Source of the DNA: an uncultured Planctomycetota bacterium | Lineage (GTDB): Bacteria; Planctomycetota; Brocadiia; CAIUPP01 | Length of the DNA stretch: 38,373 bases | NCBI GenBank assembly: GCA_903901045.1 | Contig: CAIUPP010000061.1 | Span: 1 to 38,373 of the forward strand | Direction: 5' to 3' | Program-made: the position numbers and the translations under genes | Shown here: positions 7,881 through 16,426 of the stretch, piece by piece | How positions within the stretch are numbered: the first letter of the stretch is position 1 | Layout of the letters: the number at the start of each line of letters is the position of its first letter | The notes under the pieces: model-generated | Database searches by the model: none | What the model was told of the DNA's origin: nothing | What the model saw: only the letters and a program-made list of their open reading frames with translations

Positions 7881-10259
7881 CTATTGGCACTGCGCCAGCG
7901 CGACGGCGGCCTGGCCCAGGCACATTCCTCCGTCGTTGGGAGGCACTTGCGTCTGAAAATACGCCTGGAACCCCTCGCGCGCCAGCGCGTCGAGCGTCAG
8001 TTCCAGCAGCAGCGAGTTCTGGAACACGCCGCCGCTGAGGGTCACTTTCTCCAATTTCTCGCGCTCGCGGATCATGACGCAACTCCGCGCGACGGCTTCG
8101 GCGAGCGTCCGATGGAACGCCCCGGCGATGAGACGGCGGTCCCTTCCCGCGCGCAAGTCTTCTGCGATATGCCTGATCATCGGGCCGAAGTCGAGCTGGT
8201 GGAGCGCGCTGTCCTCAGCGCGCTGGGGACACAGGGAACGACAAGCGCGCTGAGAACAGCGCGCTCCACCAGCGTCGGGAGCGGAACGAAGCTCGAATTC
8301 GTACGCCTCCGCCTCGCGCGCCGCCATCGCCTGCAGCCGGATCGCCGCCTGCCCTTCGTAGGAGACGGGCTGGTTCAGGCCGACCAGCGCCGCGACGGCG
8401 TCGAACAGCCGCCCCGCGGAGGAGGTCATCGGCGAGTGCAGCCGGCGCGTCACCATCTGCGCCAGCAGGGCGCGCTCCGCGCCGGGCAGCGCGTCCGCCA
8501 GCAACTCCAATTCCGGGGCCTCCGGGCCGAACTCCTCCACCAGGTACGCCAGCGCCATCCGCGCGGGATGCCGCACCGCTTCCTCGCCCCCCGGCAGCGG
8601 GACCTGCCGGAAATGCGCCGCGCGGCGGAATTGCTTCAGGTCCGCCACCAGGAACTCCCCGCCCCAGATCGTCCCGTCCGTCCCGTAGCCAGTGCCGTCG
8701 AGCGCGACGCCGATCACCGGCTCGTTCAGACCGTTGTCCGCCATGCAGGAGGCGACGTGCGCATGATGATGCTGCACGGCGACATGCCGCCCGGGGAGCG
8801 CCAGCGCAAGGCGCGTGGAATGGTAGTCCGGGTGCATGTCGTGGGCGATGATCTCCGGCTTGAGCGCAAACGTGCGCTGCCAGTCCGCGACCGATTCCCG
8901 GTGGAAGCGGTTGGTGGAGAAGTCCTCCAGGTCGCCGATATGCTGGGACATCAACGCGCGGTCGCCCCGCGTGATGCAGAAGGTGTTCTTCAGATCAGGC
9001 CCGACCGCCAGGACGCACGGTCCCGAAAGAGGCAGGGAGACTTCATTGGGCACATACCCGCGCGACCGCCGGATGAACTGCGTCCGCCCGCGCACGATGC
9101 GCAGCACGGAGTCGTCGCAGCGGCGGAGAATGACGCGGTCATGGTCCAGCGCGTAGTCGGCGATCGGGCCGAGGATCGGCGTCAACTCCTCCAGGTTGCG
9201 CGCCACCGGCTCCTCGCTGACGTTGCCGCTGGTCATCACCAGCGGGCTGATGCGGTCGAGGAGCATCCGGTGCAGCGGGGTGTAAGGGAGGAACGCGCCG
9301 ACGTCCGGGGTGTCCGGAGAGATCAGCGCCGAGAGGGTGGATTCCGCGCGGCGCGGCAGGATGACGATGGGGCGGGCGGGGTGAAGCAGTTCCTCCTCTT
9401 CCGTCTTCCCCACGAGACAGTGCTCGCGCAGTTGCGCCATCGAGGCGAACATGACGGCCAGCGCCTTGGCCGGGCGAACCTTGCGCTCGCGCAGGCGGCG
9501 CACGGCGTAGTCGCTGCGCGCATCGCAAGCGAGATGGAAGCCTCCCATTCCCTTGATTGCGACGGTCGCTCCTTCGGCAAGGAGACGGACGGTTTCGGTA
9601 AGCGGGTCGAGGGATCCGTTGGTGGAGCGCGCTGTCCCAGGTGCGCCGCAGTCCGGATTCTCGCGGGCGATTTCGCGTCCGGAGGCATCCAGCAGCCGCA
9701 GGCGCGGGCCGCAGGTGGGGCAGGCGTTGGGCTGGGCGTCGAAGCGCCGGTCGGAGGGATCGCGATATTCGCGGCGGCACTCCGGGCACATTTCGAACTC
9801 CGCCATCGTGGTGCGTTCGCGGTCGTACGGCAGCCCCTCGATGATCGTGAAGCGCGGCCCGCAGTTGGTGCAGTTGGTGAAGGCGTAATTGTGGCGGCGG
9901 TTGGCGGGGTCGGCCACGTCCGTTTCGCACTCGGCGCAGGCGGCCAGGTCGGCGGGGACGGTGGCGGCGGATTGCCCGCCCTGCTCGCTGGCGACGATCT
10001 CGAACCCCTTCAACCCCGCCGGTTGGAGTTCGCGCTCCAGGAAGCTCTCCATCTTCGCCTGCTTCGGGGGGTGGGTTTTCAATTGCTCGATGAAACGCAG
10101 GATGCTCTCCGCCTCCCCCTCCAGGTCGATCACGACGCCGCGCGGCTCGTTGCGCACGCTGCCGGCAAGCCCCAGTTCCTGCGCGTAGCGGTACACCGTG
10201 GGGCGGAACCCCACGCCCTGAACGCGCCCGCGGATTACCAGTTCGACTCGCTTGGCCAC
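7881..10259 (-). CDS. hypF: carbamoyltransferase HypF, with in-frame palindromic insertions
   Basis: The protein is 792 aa; HypF is usually about 750. It makes the carbamoyl group for the CN ligands from carbamoyl phosphate and ATP and passes it to HypE. Order of parts: acylphosphatase domain with RVQGVGFRP (residues 12-20); two zinc fingers (C108/C111 with C130/C133, C158/C161 with C180/C183); YrdC-like domain with KGMGGFHLACDA (from about 236); Kae1-like domain with HHHAH near residue 496 and ending in NDGGMCLGQA. It starts at GTG 10259 with AGGTG upstream. Two extra segments coincide with palindromic DNA: residues about 664-688 (8198-8270) and 205-213 (9621-9647). Neither breaks the frame nor hits a catalytic motif, so the enzyme is probably active. 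Confidence 0.97.
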   Translation of the reverse strand: MAKRVELVIRGRVQGVGFRPTVYRYAQELGLAGSVRNEPRGVVIDLEGEAESILRFIEQLKTHPPKQAKMESFLERELQPAGLKGFEIVASEQGGQSAATVPADLAACAECETDVADPANRRHNYAFTNCTNCGPRFTIIEGLPYDRERTTMAEFEMCPECRREYRDPSDRRFDAQPNACPTCGPRLRLLDASGREIARENPDCGAPGTARSTNGSLDPLTETVRLLAEGATVAIKGMGGFHLACDARSDYAVRRLRERKVRPAKALAVMFASMAQLREHCLVGKTEEEELLHPARPIVILPRRAESTLSALISPDTPDVGAFLPYTPLHRMLLDRISPLVMTSGNVSEEPVARNLEELTPILGPIADYALDHDRVILRRCDDSVLRIVRGRTQFIRRSRGYVPNEVSLPLSGPCVLAVGPDLKNTFCITRGDRALMSQHIGDLEDFSTNRFHRESVADWQRTFALKPEIIAHDMHPDYHSTRLALALPGRHVAVQHHHAHVASCMADNGLNEPVIGVALDGTGYGTDGTIWGGEFLVADLKQFRRAAHFRQVPLPGGEEAVRHPARMALAYLVEEFGPEAPELELLADALPGAERALLAQMVTRRLHSPMTSSAGRLFDAVAALVGLNQPVSYEGQAAIRLQAMAAREAEAYEFELRSAPDAGGARCSQRACRSLCPQRAEDSALHQLDFGPMIRHIAEDLRAGRDRRLIAGAFHRTLAEAVARSCVMIREREKLEKVTLSGGVFQNSLLLELTLDALAREGFQAYFQTQVPPNDGGMCLGQAAVALAQCQ
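8198..8270. repeat. near-perfect 27-bp inverted repeat inside hypF
   Basis: The left arm (8198-8224) starts GGTGGAGCGCGCTGTCC; the right arm (8244-8270) ends CAGCGCGCTCCACC. They are reverse complements at 26 of 27 positions around 19 nt. The 73-bp unit is translated in frame as an Arg/Cys-rich insert in HypF. Related half copies are at 9621-9647 (also hypF) and 14089-14114 (trpB-trpA gap). Confidence 0.85.
9621..9647. repeat. degenerate half copy of the hypF palindrome
   Basis: GGTGGAGCGCGCTGTCC at 9621-9637 is identical to the first 17 bases of the left arm at 8198; the rest has diverged. It is read in frame in the linker between the HypF zinc fingers and the YrdC-like domain (about residues 205-213). 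Confidence 0.7.
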
Positions 10260-10260
10260 G

Positions 10261-10322
10261 GTGCACCTGCAAGAATTGGACGGACGCGGACGACGCGCGC
10301 AGGCACGGGCTTCAGCCCGCCC
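10261..10322. repeat. REP-like hairpin between hypB and hypF
   Basis: CGGGCTTCAGCCCG at 10306-10319 is a 6-bp hairpin of the GGGCTnnAGCCC family, with flank CCCTAC. On the minus strand this reads GTAG followed by the hairpin. Confidence 0.6.
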
Positions 10323-10997
10323 CTACGCGCTTCCCTTGCCCAGCCCTTCGCGCTGGGCGGCCACCCACTCGATCCAGGGCGCCACCCCCTCCCCCTTCAG
10401 CGCCGAGAGGGGGAAGACCGGCACCTGACCGTTCACCTGCCGGATGAACTCCATGCAGCGCTCCATTTTGAAAGGCAGGTAGGGGATCAGGTCAATCTTG
10501 GTCAGCACCACCGCCTTGGCCTCGCGGAAGAGCATGGGGTACTTGGCCGGCTTGTCCTCCCCCTCGGTCACGCTCAGCACCGCCACCTTGCCCATCTCCC
10601 CGAGGTCGAATTCCGCAGGACAAACGAGATTCCCCACATTCTCCACCACCACCACTTCCAGCGCGTCCAGCGGCAGGTCGAGCAGCGCCTGGTGGACCAT
10701 GCGCGCCTGAAGGTGGCAGCCGCCGCTGGTGAGCAACTGGCTGGCCTGGATGCCGATGCGCACGAGCCGCTCGGCGTCGTACGTCGTCTCCACGTCCCCT
10801 TCGAGCACGGCGAAGCGGAACTTCCCCGCCAGCCGGCCGACCATCGCCTCTAGCAGCGCGGTCTTCCCCGCGCCGGGCGAGCCGATGAGGTTGAGCATCA
10901 GCAGGCGGCGCTTCAGGAGCAGTTCGCGCGTGTGCTCGGCCCAGAGGTCGTTCTCTCCCATGAGATGGCGATAGACCTTGATTTCACTTCGGCTCAT
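10323..10997 (-). CDS. hypB: hydrogenase nickel incorporation GTPase HypB
   Basis: The protein is 224 aa. HypB is the GTPase that, with HypA, delivers Ni2+ to the hydrogenase large subunit. Walker A is GSPGAGKT (39-46), and the metal-site region SGGCHL and the switch region ENVGNLVCPAEFDLGE are intact, as is LTKIDL (guanine recognition, KxD). There is no N-terminal histidine-rich stretch, so it is the non-storage form. The ATG at 10997 lies inside the hypA end, a 14-nt overlap, with GGAGG within hypA, indicating coupled translation. A GGGCTnnAGCCC hairpin separates it from hypF. Confidence 0.97.
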   Translation of the reverse strand: MSRSEIKVYRHLMGENDLWAEHTRELLLKRRLLMLNLIGSPGAGKTALLEAMVGRLAGKFRFAVLEGDVETTYDAERLVRIGIQASQLLTSGGCHLQARMVHQALLDLPLDALEVVVVENVGNLVCPAEFDLGEMGKVAVLSVTEGEDKPAKYPMLFREAKAVVLTKIDLIPYLPFKMERCMEFIRQVNGQVPVFPLSALKGEGVAPWIEWVAAQREGLGKGSA

Positions 10998-11343
10998 TCT
11001 CTTCCACCTCCAGAGATTCCAGGTGCAGTTCCCGGCCGGTCAGCAAGTCCAGGTTATGGCTGGCGCATTTGGGGCAGATGAAGTAGTTCTCCCCCACCGC
11101 GCCCTCCCATGCGCACGAGCCGCACCGAGCCGTGATCGGCACATGTCGTATTTCGAGCGTCGAGCCGGCCAGTCGGGTGCCCGCGACGAGCGCCTCGTAG
11201 GCGAAGGTCAGCGTCTCCGGAATCACCTGACGCAGGTCGCCCACGGCGACAACCGCCTTGAGCAGTTTCGCCTCCGGGGCTTGGCGCTGCAACTCCGCCG
11301 AAACCAGCTCCACGAGGGCGGTGCAGATGGAAAGTTCATGCAT
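10984..11343 (-). CDS. hypA: hydrogenase nickel incorporation protein HypA
   Basis: The protein is 119 aa. HypA is the nickel metallochaperone that partners HypB. The N-terminal MHEL motif supplies the nickel-binding His2, and the zinc site is C74/C77 and C90/C93 in two CxxC pairs. AGGTG lies 8 nt before the ATG. It is the first gene of the cluster; the 397-nt upstream gap is shared with the divergent DUF523 gene and is largely repeat DNA, and I could not place a convincing promoter on this strand. Confidence 0.97.
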   Translation of the reverse strand: MHELSICTALVELVSAELQRQAPEAKLLKAVVAVGDLRQVIPETLTFAYEALVAGTRLAGSTLEIRHVPITARCGSCAWEGAVGENYFICPKCASHNLDLLTGRELHLESLEVEENEPK

Positions 11344-11740
11344 AAAGCGTTCACCTGACTAGAAGCTGTTTTGCCCTGTTGGGTCGAGGTGGGGACACAA
11401 AACCTTCCTTTGGAAAGTATTGTGTCCCCACCGGCCTAACCGAGCGTACCGTAAGGCGTAAGACGAAGCAACAACTAACGTTCGGCGCTATCACAGAGAG
11501 CATGAAATCAAGCGTCAGCAAGCGGAAAGCGCGCGGGCTGAGAATAGTTCTTATTCCCGACTAATTCCATCATATATGCCCCAGGGCTGTTGCGCAAGGA
11601 GCAACTTCAGATTCTGCGCAACATAGCATACTCTAATGTGTAACGACAAAGCGTTCATCTCGGAATGGCGGAGAGTGTATAATACCGGCAAGAGTATTTT
11701 GCGTTCCACCGTTCAGGCGCCCAATCATCAGAAAGGCGCG
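11344..11740. repeat. repeat-rich divergent intergenic region between hypA and DUF523 gene
   Basis: This 397-nt region holds no supported gene. It contains a MITE end (GCTGTTTTGCCCTGTT, 11365-11380), then the 45-bp palindrome GGTGGGGACAC...GTGTCCCCACC (11388-11432). Further right is an inverted repeat, GTTGCGCA (11589-11596) with TGCGCAAC (11615-11622), in AT-richer DNA that could be an operator or an RNA hairpin. A short frame at 11379-11564 reads straight through the palindrome and is not believed. Confidence 0.7.
11654..11683 (+). promoter_or_regulatory. possible sigma70-type promoter for DUF523 gene
   Basis: A perfect -10 TATAAT (11678-11683) is preceded at 18 nt by a weak TTCATC (11654-11659). 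It would give a leader of about 50 nt before the ATG at 11741. Confidence 0.45.
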
Positions 11741-12223
11741 ATGAATACGCCCGTGACCAGACTCCGCCTCGGCATCAGCGCCTGCCTCCTCGGCCAGTCG
11801 ACCCGCTACGATGGCGGGCATAAGCTGGACGCTTTCCTGCGCGATACGCTGGGGGCGCAGTTCGAGTTGGTGCCGCTCTGCCCGGAGGTGGAGGCGGGGT
11901 TCGGCGTTCCGCGCGAGGCGATGCGGCTGGGGGGTGATGCGCCGGATGTCCGCCTCGTGACGCGCCGGACGCGCCGCGATATGACCGAGAAGATGGAGTC
12001 CTGGGCGGAGAGGCGCGTGACGGAGTTGGAGAAGGAGAAGCTCGCGGGGTTCATCTTCAAGTCGCGCTCCCCCAGTTGCGCGGTGCATGGAGGGGCCGTG
12101 GGGCTTTTCGCGCGCGCCTTCATGGAGCGCTTCCCGCAATTGCCGGTGGAGGAGGATGAACGCCTGCATGACGACGCGCTCCGCGCCGCGTTTCTTGGGA
12201 AGCTGCTCGCCGCAGGGCGCTGA
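11741..12223 (+). CDS. DUF523 family protein
   Basis: The protein is 160 aa. It matches the DUF523 pattern: an N-terminal strand with ISACLLG, then TRYDGGHK, then LCPEVEAGFGVPRE, and the SPSCAVHG cysteine motif later. The two conserved cysteine motifs suggest a metal or thiol site, but the function of the family is not settled. The ATG at 11741 (AAAGG 5 nt upstream) starts just before the conserved strand; the frame open from 11636 includes the promoter and is too long for the family. A helix-forming insert (RRTRRDMTEKMESWAERRVTE) is normal for the family. It is followed after 100 nt by the esterase gene. Confidence 0.9.
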   Translation: MNTPVTRLRLGISACLLGQSTRYDGGHKLDAFLRDTLGAQFELVPLCPEVEAGFGVPREAMRLGGDAPDVRLVTRRTRRDMTEKMESWAERRVTELEKEKLAGFIFKSRSPSCAVHGGAVGLFARAFMERFPQLPVEEDERLHDDALRAAFLGKLLAAGR

Positions 12224-12323
12224 GGCGGCGGAGACGCGAGCGGCAAGTCCGCGCCAATGAATTCGCGGGTTTGATAACCCGCGCTACATCTGCAAAATCG
12301 GTTCCAGAAAGAAGGAGGACCTC
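12224..12323. repeat. hairpin repeat between DUF523 and esterase genes
   Basis: GCGGGTT (12265-12271) and AACCCGC (12276-12282) form a perfect 7-bp stem, followed by GCTAC. It belongs to the same family as the unit at 29023-29042. Confidence 0.6.
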
Positions 12324-13112
12324 GTGGCGCTGATTCACTGCGATTTCTTTTCCACCGCCCTGAGCTTGAACACGTCCATGTGCGTCATTCTGCCCAATCC
12401 CGCCGAGCCCCCCGATGGGGGGTTCATCAGGACGCCGGACCGGAGGCGGCACCCGACGCTCACCCTTCTTCACGGGCTGTCGGACGACCACACGATCTGG
12501 CAGCGGCGCACCTCCATTGAACGCTACGTCGCCGGCATGAACCTGGCGGTGGTGATGCCGACGGTGCACCGGAGTTTCTATGCCGACATGGCGCGCGGTT
12601 CCCGCTATTGGACTTTCGTGAGCGAAGAACTGCCCGCCCTGGCGCGCTCCTTCTTCCCGCTGTCGGACGCCCGGGAGGAGAATTTCGTGGCGGGCCTTTC
12701 CATGGGAGGCTACGGGGCTATGCGGCTGGCGCTGACTTATCCGGAGCGTTACGCCGCCGGGGCAAGCCTGTCGGGCGCGCTGGACCTAGTTGGCCTCGTC
12801 GAAATGCCGGCGTATGAGCCGATACGGGCGGAGTTCGAGAATATCTTCGGCGATCCGCATGCGATCGCCGGAAGCTCCCATGATCTGCTGCATCTCCTGG
12901 ACCAGCTCCCCGCGCGCGGCGGAGCTCGGCCGCGCTTGTTCCAGTGGTGCGGCACGGAGGATGCTCTGTACGCGGGCAACGCGCGTTTTCGCAGCCGCGC
13001 GAAGAAGGCGGGGGTGGAAGTGACGTACGAGGAAGGGCCGGGAGGGCATGAGTGGGGCTGCTGGGACCGGCAGATTCAGCGCGTGCTGGCCTGGCTGCCG
13101 CTGCCGCGCTGA
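12324..13112 (+). CDS. esterase family protein (alpha/beta hydrolase, esterase D-like)
   Basis: The protein is 262 aa, a cytosolic serine hydrolase related to tributyrin esterase and S-formylglutathione hydrolase. The nucleophile S126 lies in GLSMGG, the acid D213 in GTEDALY and the histidine H242 in GGHEWGCWD. The oxyanion-region motif [12 protein letters not shown] is at about 48-59. The start is GTG at 12324, with a strong AAGGAGG 5 nt upstream; the first residues ([13 protein letters not shown]) match the family start. The substrate cannot be read from sequence. It converges on trpA. Confidence 0.93.
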   Translation: MALIHCDFFSTALSLNTSMCVILPNPAEPPDGGFIRTPDRRRHPTLTLLHGLSDDHTIWQRRTSIERYVAGMNLAVVMPTVHRSFYADMARGSRYWTFVSEELPALARSFFPLSDAREENFVAGLSMGGYGAMRLALTYPERYAAGASLSGALDLVGLVEMPAYEPIRAEFENIFGDPHAIAGSSHDLLHLLDQLPARGGARPRLFQWCGTEDALYAGNARFRSRAKKAGVEVTYEEGPGGHEWGCWDRQIQRVLAWLPLPR

Positions 13113-13199
13113 GGCGCGGCCTTCACTGCGGCGGAGCGTCCGCCGCCGGAGGAGGCCTCGGCGCTCTTTCGCGCAACTCGCATCCGCCGGCGTGGCCGA
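13113..13199. terminator. GC hairpin between convergent esterase and trpA genes
   Basis: GCGGCGGA (13128-13135) and TCCGCCGC (13139-13146) form a perfect 8-bp stem with a 3-nt loop. It could end transcription from both sides, but has no U-tract. Confidence 0.3.
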
Positions 13200-14009
13200 T
13201 CAGTTCTTCTTCGTCGCCGCGGCGAGCTTCTTGACGAACCGCCCCACTTCCTGCACCAGTTCCGGGAGTGGGCGGCCCGCGCTTTCGGCGACCTTGCGGA
13301 CGATGGCGCTGCCGACGATCACCCCGTCGGCCGCCTGCGCCACCGCGGCCACCTGCTCGGGAGAGGAAACGCCGAACCCCACGGCCACCGGCTTGTCCGT
13401 CGCCGCTTTGACGCGCGCGATGTGCTGCGCCAGGTCCAAAGGGAGCGCGGCGCGCGCGCCGGTGGTGCCGGCGACGGCGATGTAATAGATGAAGCCGCGC
13501 GAACGCCGGACGATCCCCTTCATGCGTTCATCGGGGGTGGTCGGCGCGACCAGGAACACCGGGTGCAGCCGGGCCTTCTCGGCCAGCCGCGCCACCGCGG
13601 CCCCCTCCTCGATGGGCAGATCGGGGATGATCACGCCATCCACCCCCGCCTCCGCCGCGCGCCCGAAATACGCCTGCGGCCCGTGGCGCGAGACGATGCT
13701 GAAGCTGACCATCGTCAGGATCGGCAGCTCGCAGCGCTCGCGCACGCCGCGCAGCATGTCGAAGATATCCTCCAGCCGGCAGCCAGCGCTCAGCGCGCGC
13801 CCGTAGCTGGCCTGGATCGTCGGGCCGTCGGCCACCGGATCGGAGTAGGGGATGCCCAGCTCCAGCATGTCCGCCCCGCAGCGCTCACACTCCTCGATCA
13901 GCGCCGCCGTCGCGGCCAGAGTGGGGTCGCCTGCGGTGAGAAAGGGCATGAACGCCGCGCGATTCGCCGCGCGGCATTTCTCGAAAGCAGCATCAATTCT
14001 GTTCTTCAC
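13200..14009 (-). CDS. trpA: tryptophan synthase alpha subunit
   Basis: The protein is 269 aa. TrpA cleaves indole-3-glycerol phosphate to indole and glyceraldehyde 3-phosphate and passes indole to TrpB. Catalytic E50 (LELGIPYSDP) and D61 (VADGP) are present, as are PDLPIEE, the flexible-loop region VAGTTGAR and the phosphate-binding GFGVS and GSAIV segments. It starts at GTG 14009, preceded by AGGAAGAGG. It lies 189 nt downstream of trpB; the gap is filled by repeats, so trpBA may still be one transcript. No other trp genes are present here. Confidence 0.97.
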   Translation of the reverse strand: MKNRIDAAFEKCRAANRAAFMPFLTAGDPTLAATAALIEECERCGADMLELGIPYSDPVADGPTIQASYGRALSAGCRLEDIFDMLRGVRERCELPILTMVSFSIVSRHGPQAYFGRAAEAGVDGVIIPDLPIEEGAAVARLAEKARLHPVFLVAPTTPDERMKGIVRRSRGFIYYIAVAGTTGARAALPLDLAQHIARVKAATDKPVAVGFGVSSPEQVAAVAQAADGVIVGSAIVRKVAESAGRPLPELVQEVGRFVKKLAAATKKN

Positions 14010-14198
14010 ATCCTCTTCCTTCTGTTCGCGAAATGTTCACCACAGAGACACGGAGGCACGGAGAACGTCGGCTTGCGATCTAACAGTAAGCGCGCTGGGA
14101 CAGCGCGCTCCACTACGTTCTGCATTCTGCACTCTCGGGAGCGCTTGCGCGCCCCTCTCGCGTTCTGCACTCTGCATTCCATCCCCCTCCGTGGTGAG
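14010..14198. repeat. three dispersed repeats in the trpB-trpA gap
   Basis: 14040-14066 is a CACAGAGACACGGAGG-type phrase. 14089-14114 (AGCGCGCTGGGACAGCGCGC plus flank) is a half copy of the hypF palindrome, followed by a CACTAC foot. 14118-14178 is a 61-bp unit whose reverse complement recurs at 19659-19719 with one mismatch. No gene. Confidence 0.8.
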
Positions 14199-15386
14199 CT
14201 AAATCTTTTGCCCAAGTTTCTCCGCCACCTCGACGCAGTCCTTGTCGCCGCGCCCGGAGAGGCAGATGACCATGATCTGCTCCGGCTTCATTTTCGGCGC
14301 GGCCTCGACGGCGTGCGCGATGGCGTGCGCCGATTCCAGCGCCGGGATGATCCCCTCCAGCCGCGAGAGCAGCCCGAAGGCTTCCAACGCCTGCCGGTCC
14401 GTGGCGGAGTTGTAAGTGACCCGCCCGGTCTCCTTCCAGTAGCTGTGCTCGGGGCCGACGCCGGGGTAATCCAGCCCGGCGGAGATGCTGTGCGCCGGGA
14501 GCGTCTGCCCTTCGGCGTCCTGCAGCACGTAGGAGCGGCTGCCATGCAGCACGCCGATGCTGCCGCGCTCCAGCGTCGCCGCGTGCTCGGGGGTGTTCAA
14601 GCCGCGCCCGGCGGCCTCGACGCCGATCAGTCGGACCTCCTTGTCCTTGATGAAGGGGGAGAACATCCCCGCTGCGTTGCTCCCGCCGCCGACGCAGGCC
14701 AGGATCACGTCGGGCAGGCGCTTCTCCGTCTGGAGCATCTGCCGGCGCGTCTCACGGCCGATCACGGTCTGGAAATCGCGCACCATCATCGGGAAAGGGT
14801 GCGGCCCGCCGACGGAGCCGAGGATGTAATGGGTCGTGGCGACCGAGCCCATCCAGTCGCGCATCGCCTCGGTCATCGCCTCCTTCAGCGTACGGGTGCC
14901 GCTGGTGACGCTGACGACGCGCGCGCCGAGGGTGCGCATCCGGAAGACGTTGAGCGCCTGGCGGCGCATGTCCTCCTCCCCCATGTACACATCGCATTCG
15001 AAGCCGAACAGCGCGGCGACCACCGCAGTGGCCACGCCGTGCTGCCCCGCGCCGGTCTCGGCGATCACCCGCTTCTTCCCCATGCGCCGGGTCAGCAGCG
15101 CCTGCCCCAGGGTGTTGTTGATTTTGTGCGCGCCGGTGTGGAGCAGGTCTTCGCGCTTGAGGTAGATCTTCGCGCCGCTGAGGCGTTTCGTCAGCCGCTC
15201 GGCGAAATACAGCGGCGTGGGGCGCCCGGCGTACTGGCGCAGGTAGTACTCCAGTTCGCGCCGGAAGGCGGGGTCGCGCCGGGCGGCGCGGTACGCCTTG
15301 TCCAACTCGACCACGGCGGGCATGAGGGTCTCGGGGATGTATCGGCCCCCGAACGGGCCGAAATGTCCTTTGGCATCGGGCAGCAT
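14199..15386 (-). CDS. trpB: tryptophan synthase beta subunit
   Basis: The protein is 395 aa, TrpB1 type. It is the PLP enzyme that joins indole and serine to form tryptophan. The PLP lysine is K88 in HTGAHKINN; the COMM-domain start [10 protein letters not shown] and the glycine-rich GGGSNA phosphate loop are present. The start at 15386 (GGAG 6 nt upstream) fits the usual MLPDxxGxFGPFGG beginning; the frame open to 15557 is not homologous. A TACAAT at about 15431-15436 (minus strand) could be a -10 site but lacks a good -35. trpA follows on the same strand. Confidence 0.97.
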   Translation of the reverse strand: MLPDAKGHFGPFGGRYIPETLMPAVVELDKAYRAARRDPAFRRELEYYLRQYAGRPTPLYFAERLTKRLSGAKIYLKREDLLHTGAHKINNTLGQALLTRRMGKKRVIAETGAGQHGVATAVVAALFGFECDVYMGEEDMRRQALNVFRMRTLGARVVSVTSGTRTLKEAMTEAMRDWMGSVATTHYILGSVGGPHPFPMMVRDFQTVIGRETRRQMLQTEKRLPDVILACVGGGSNAAGMFSPFIKDKEVRLIGVEAAGRGLNTPEHAATLERGSIGVLHGSRSYVLQDAEGQTLPAHSISAGLDYPGVGPEHSYWKETGRVTYNSATDRQALEAFGLLSRLEGIIPALESAHAIAHAVEAAPKMKPEQIMVICLSGRGDKDCVEVAEKLGQKI

Positions 15387-15485
15387 GGCAACTCCAGTCA
15401 CAAACAGACGAAAGGCACAACGCAACGAAAATTGTAATCCGATGGGGTCGGAAATGAAAGAGAGAACCTCAGGAAGCCGAAAAAC

Positions 15486-15515
15486 TTGACGAATTGAGCC
15501 TGAACCCGGTAAACT
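15486..15515 (+). promoter_or_regulatory. possible sigma70-type promoter for 15604 gene
   Basis: TTGACG (15486-15491), 18-nt spacer, TAAACT (15510-15515). It lies in the divergent gap between trpB and the unknown gene. Confidence 0.4.
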
Positions 15516-15603
15516 GGATCGGTTCGTGAAAGCGAGGCCGCTCGTGCCGTGCGGCATGACGCGCTTGGCGTTCGGACCGTTCGTTCGCCTGAAAGGCGTG
15601 CCG

Positions 15604-16302
15604 ATGCTTGACCCGGTGTTTGATGCGCCCGATCGTCAGGAATGGGACGAATTGGATTGGGAGCGTTTCCTCCAGCGCGCCGACGCCCGCACCGCCAAGT
15701 ACCAGGAACTCTACGAAACCCTCGCCCAACACCCCAACCGCGACCTCCTGATCGCCCATGAGATGGGTTGGGAGGAGGAGCTGCGCCGCTGCGGAGGGGA
15801 ACGCAACTGCCCGGCCTGCGAGGACCGCTTCGACTGCGAGGCGTACGAACTCATGCGCCTGATGTCCGACCCGCAGAGCCTGGAGGAGGACCCGGACGCC
15901 GCGGAGTTGATGGCCTGCTTCGAGCAGTTGCGCGATATCCCCGCCTATTGCCGCGCTCAGGAATTCGCCGCCGCCCTCGAAGAGAAGCTGCGCGCCTCCG
16001 TACCGCGCTGGGCGAACGACGAAGAGGCGCGCAACGCCGCTTTCCACGCCCAGATGGTCCCCGCCCAGATCGCCGGAGGGCACGGCATCGGCTACGAGCG
16101 GGATTCCCTCTGCGGCAACATCGCCAACTGCAAACGCGCCCTGCGCAGCCTGGACCAGTGCCTGGATGAACTGGCCGGTCTGACCGCGCGCGGCCTGCTG
16201 GGCGCGCCCGACCTGGAGCAGGTTCGCACCCAGGCCGCCTCGCTGGTCCAGGAGGTCACCTGCTGGATCGACCAGTTGCGCGGCCGCATCTGGTGGCGAT
16301 GA
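15604..16302 (+). CDS. uncharacterised protein with cysteine cluster
   Basis: The protein is 232 aa, acidic, mostly helical, with no signal peptide or membrane segment. Cysteines are grouped near residues 55-75 ([21 protein letters not shown], spacing C-x5-C-x2-C-x5-C), which could be a metal site. A second half with regularly spaced Leu/Ala suggests helical bundles and includes an NxxNC element ([10 protein letters not shown]). The ATG at 15604 has GAAAGG upstream; an in-frame GTG at 15526 and ATG at 15556 would add residues with no structure, so the shorter start is preferred. I do not recognise the family. It reads toward the HEAT-like gene, which has its own promoter. Confidence 0.6.
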   Translation: MLDPVFDAPDRQEWDELDWERFLQRADARTAKYQELYETLAQHPNRDLLIAHEMGWEEELRRCGGERNCPACEDRFDCEAYELMRLMSDPQSLEEDPDAAELMACFEQLRDIPAYCRAQEFAAALEEKLRASVPRWANDEEARNAAFHAQMVPAQIAGGHGIGYERDSLCGNIANCKRALRSLDQCLDELAGLTARGLLGAPDLEQVRTQAASLVQEVTCWIDQLRGRIWWR

Positions 16303-16355
16303 ACGCGCCCTCCGCCGCGCCTCTCTGTCCGGCCCAATGTGAATGCTCCGGCCCC

Positions 16356-16385
16356 TTGACATGGCTTCTTCGGCGCGGCTATAGT
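16356..16385 (+). promoter_or_regulatory. strong sigma70-type promoter
   Basis: TTGACA (16356-16361), 18-nt spacer, TATAGT (16380-16385). Transcription would begin near 16392, about 35 nt before the ATG at 16427. The -35 is perfect and the -10 matches 5 of 6. Confidence 0.75.
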
Positions 16386-16426
16386 GCGTCTTGGGATTCC
16401 GATTTCACGAGACGGAGGATGTCCGA

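Noticed and set aside
11379-11564. 61-codon open frame on the plus strand
   Set aside because: Starts inside the 45-bp palindrome; no ribosome site or protein-like features.
13422-15437. 671-codon open frame on the plus strand
   Set aside because: Antisense to trpA and trpB and crosses the repeat gap between them; no recognisable domain.
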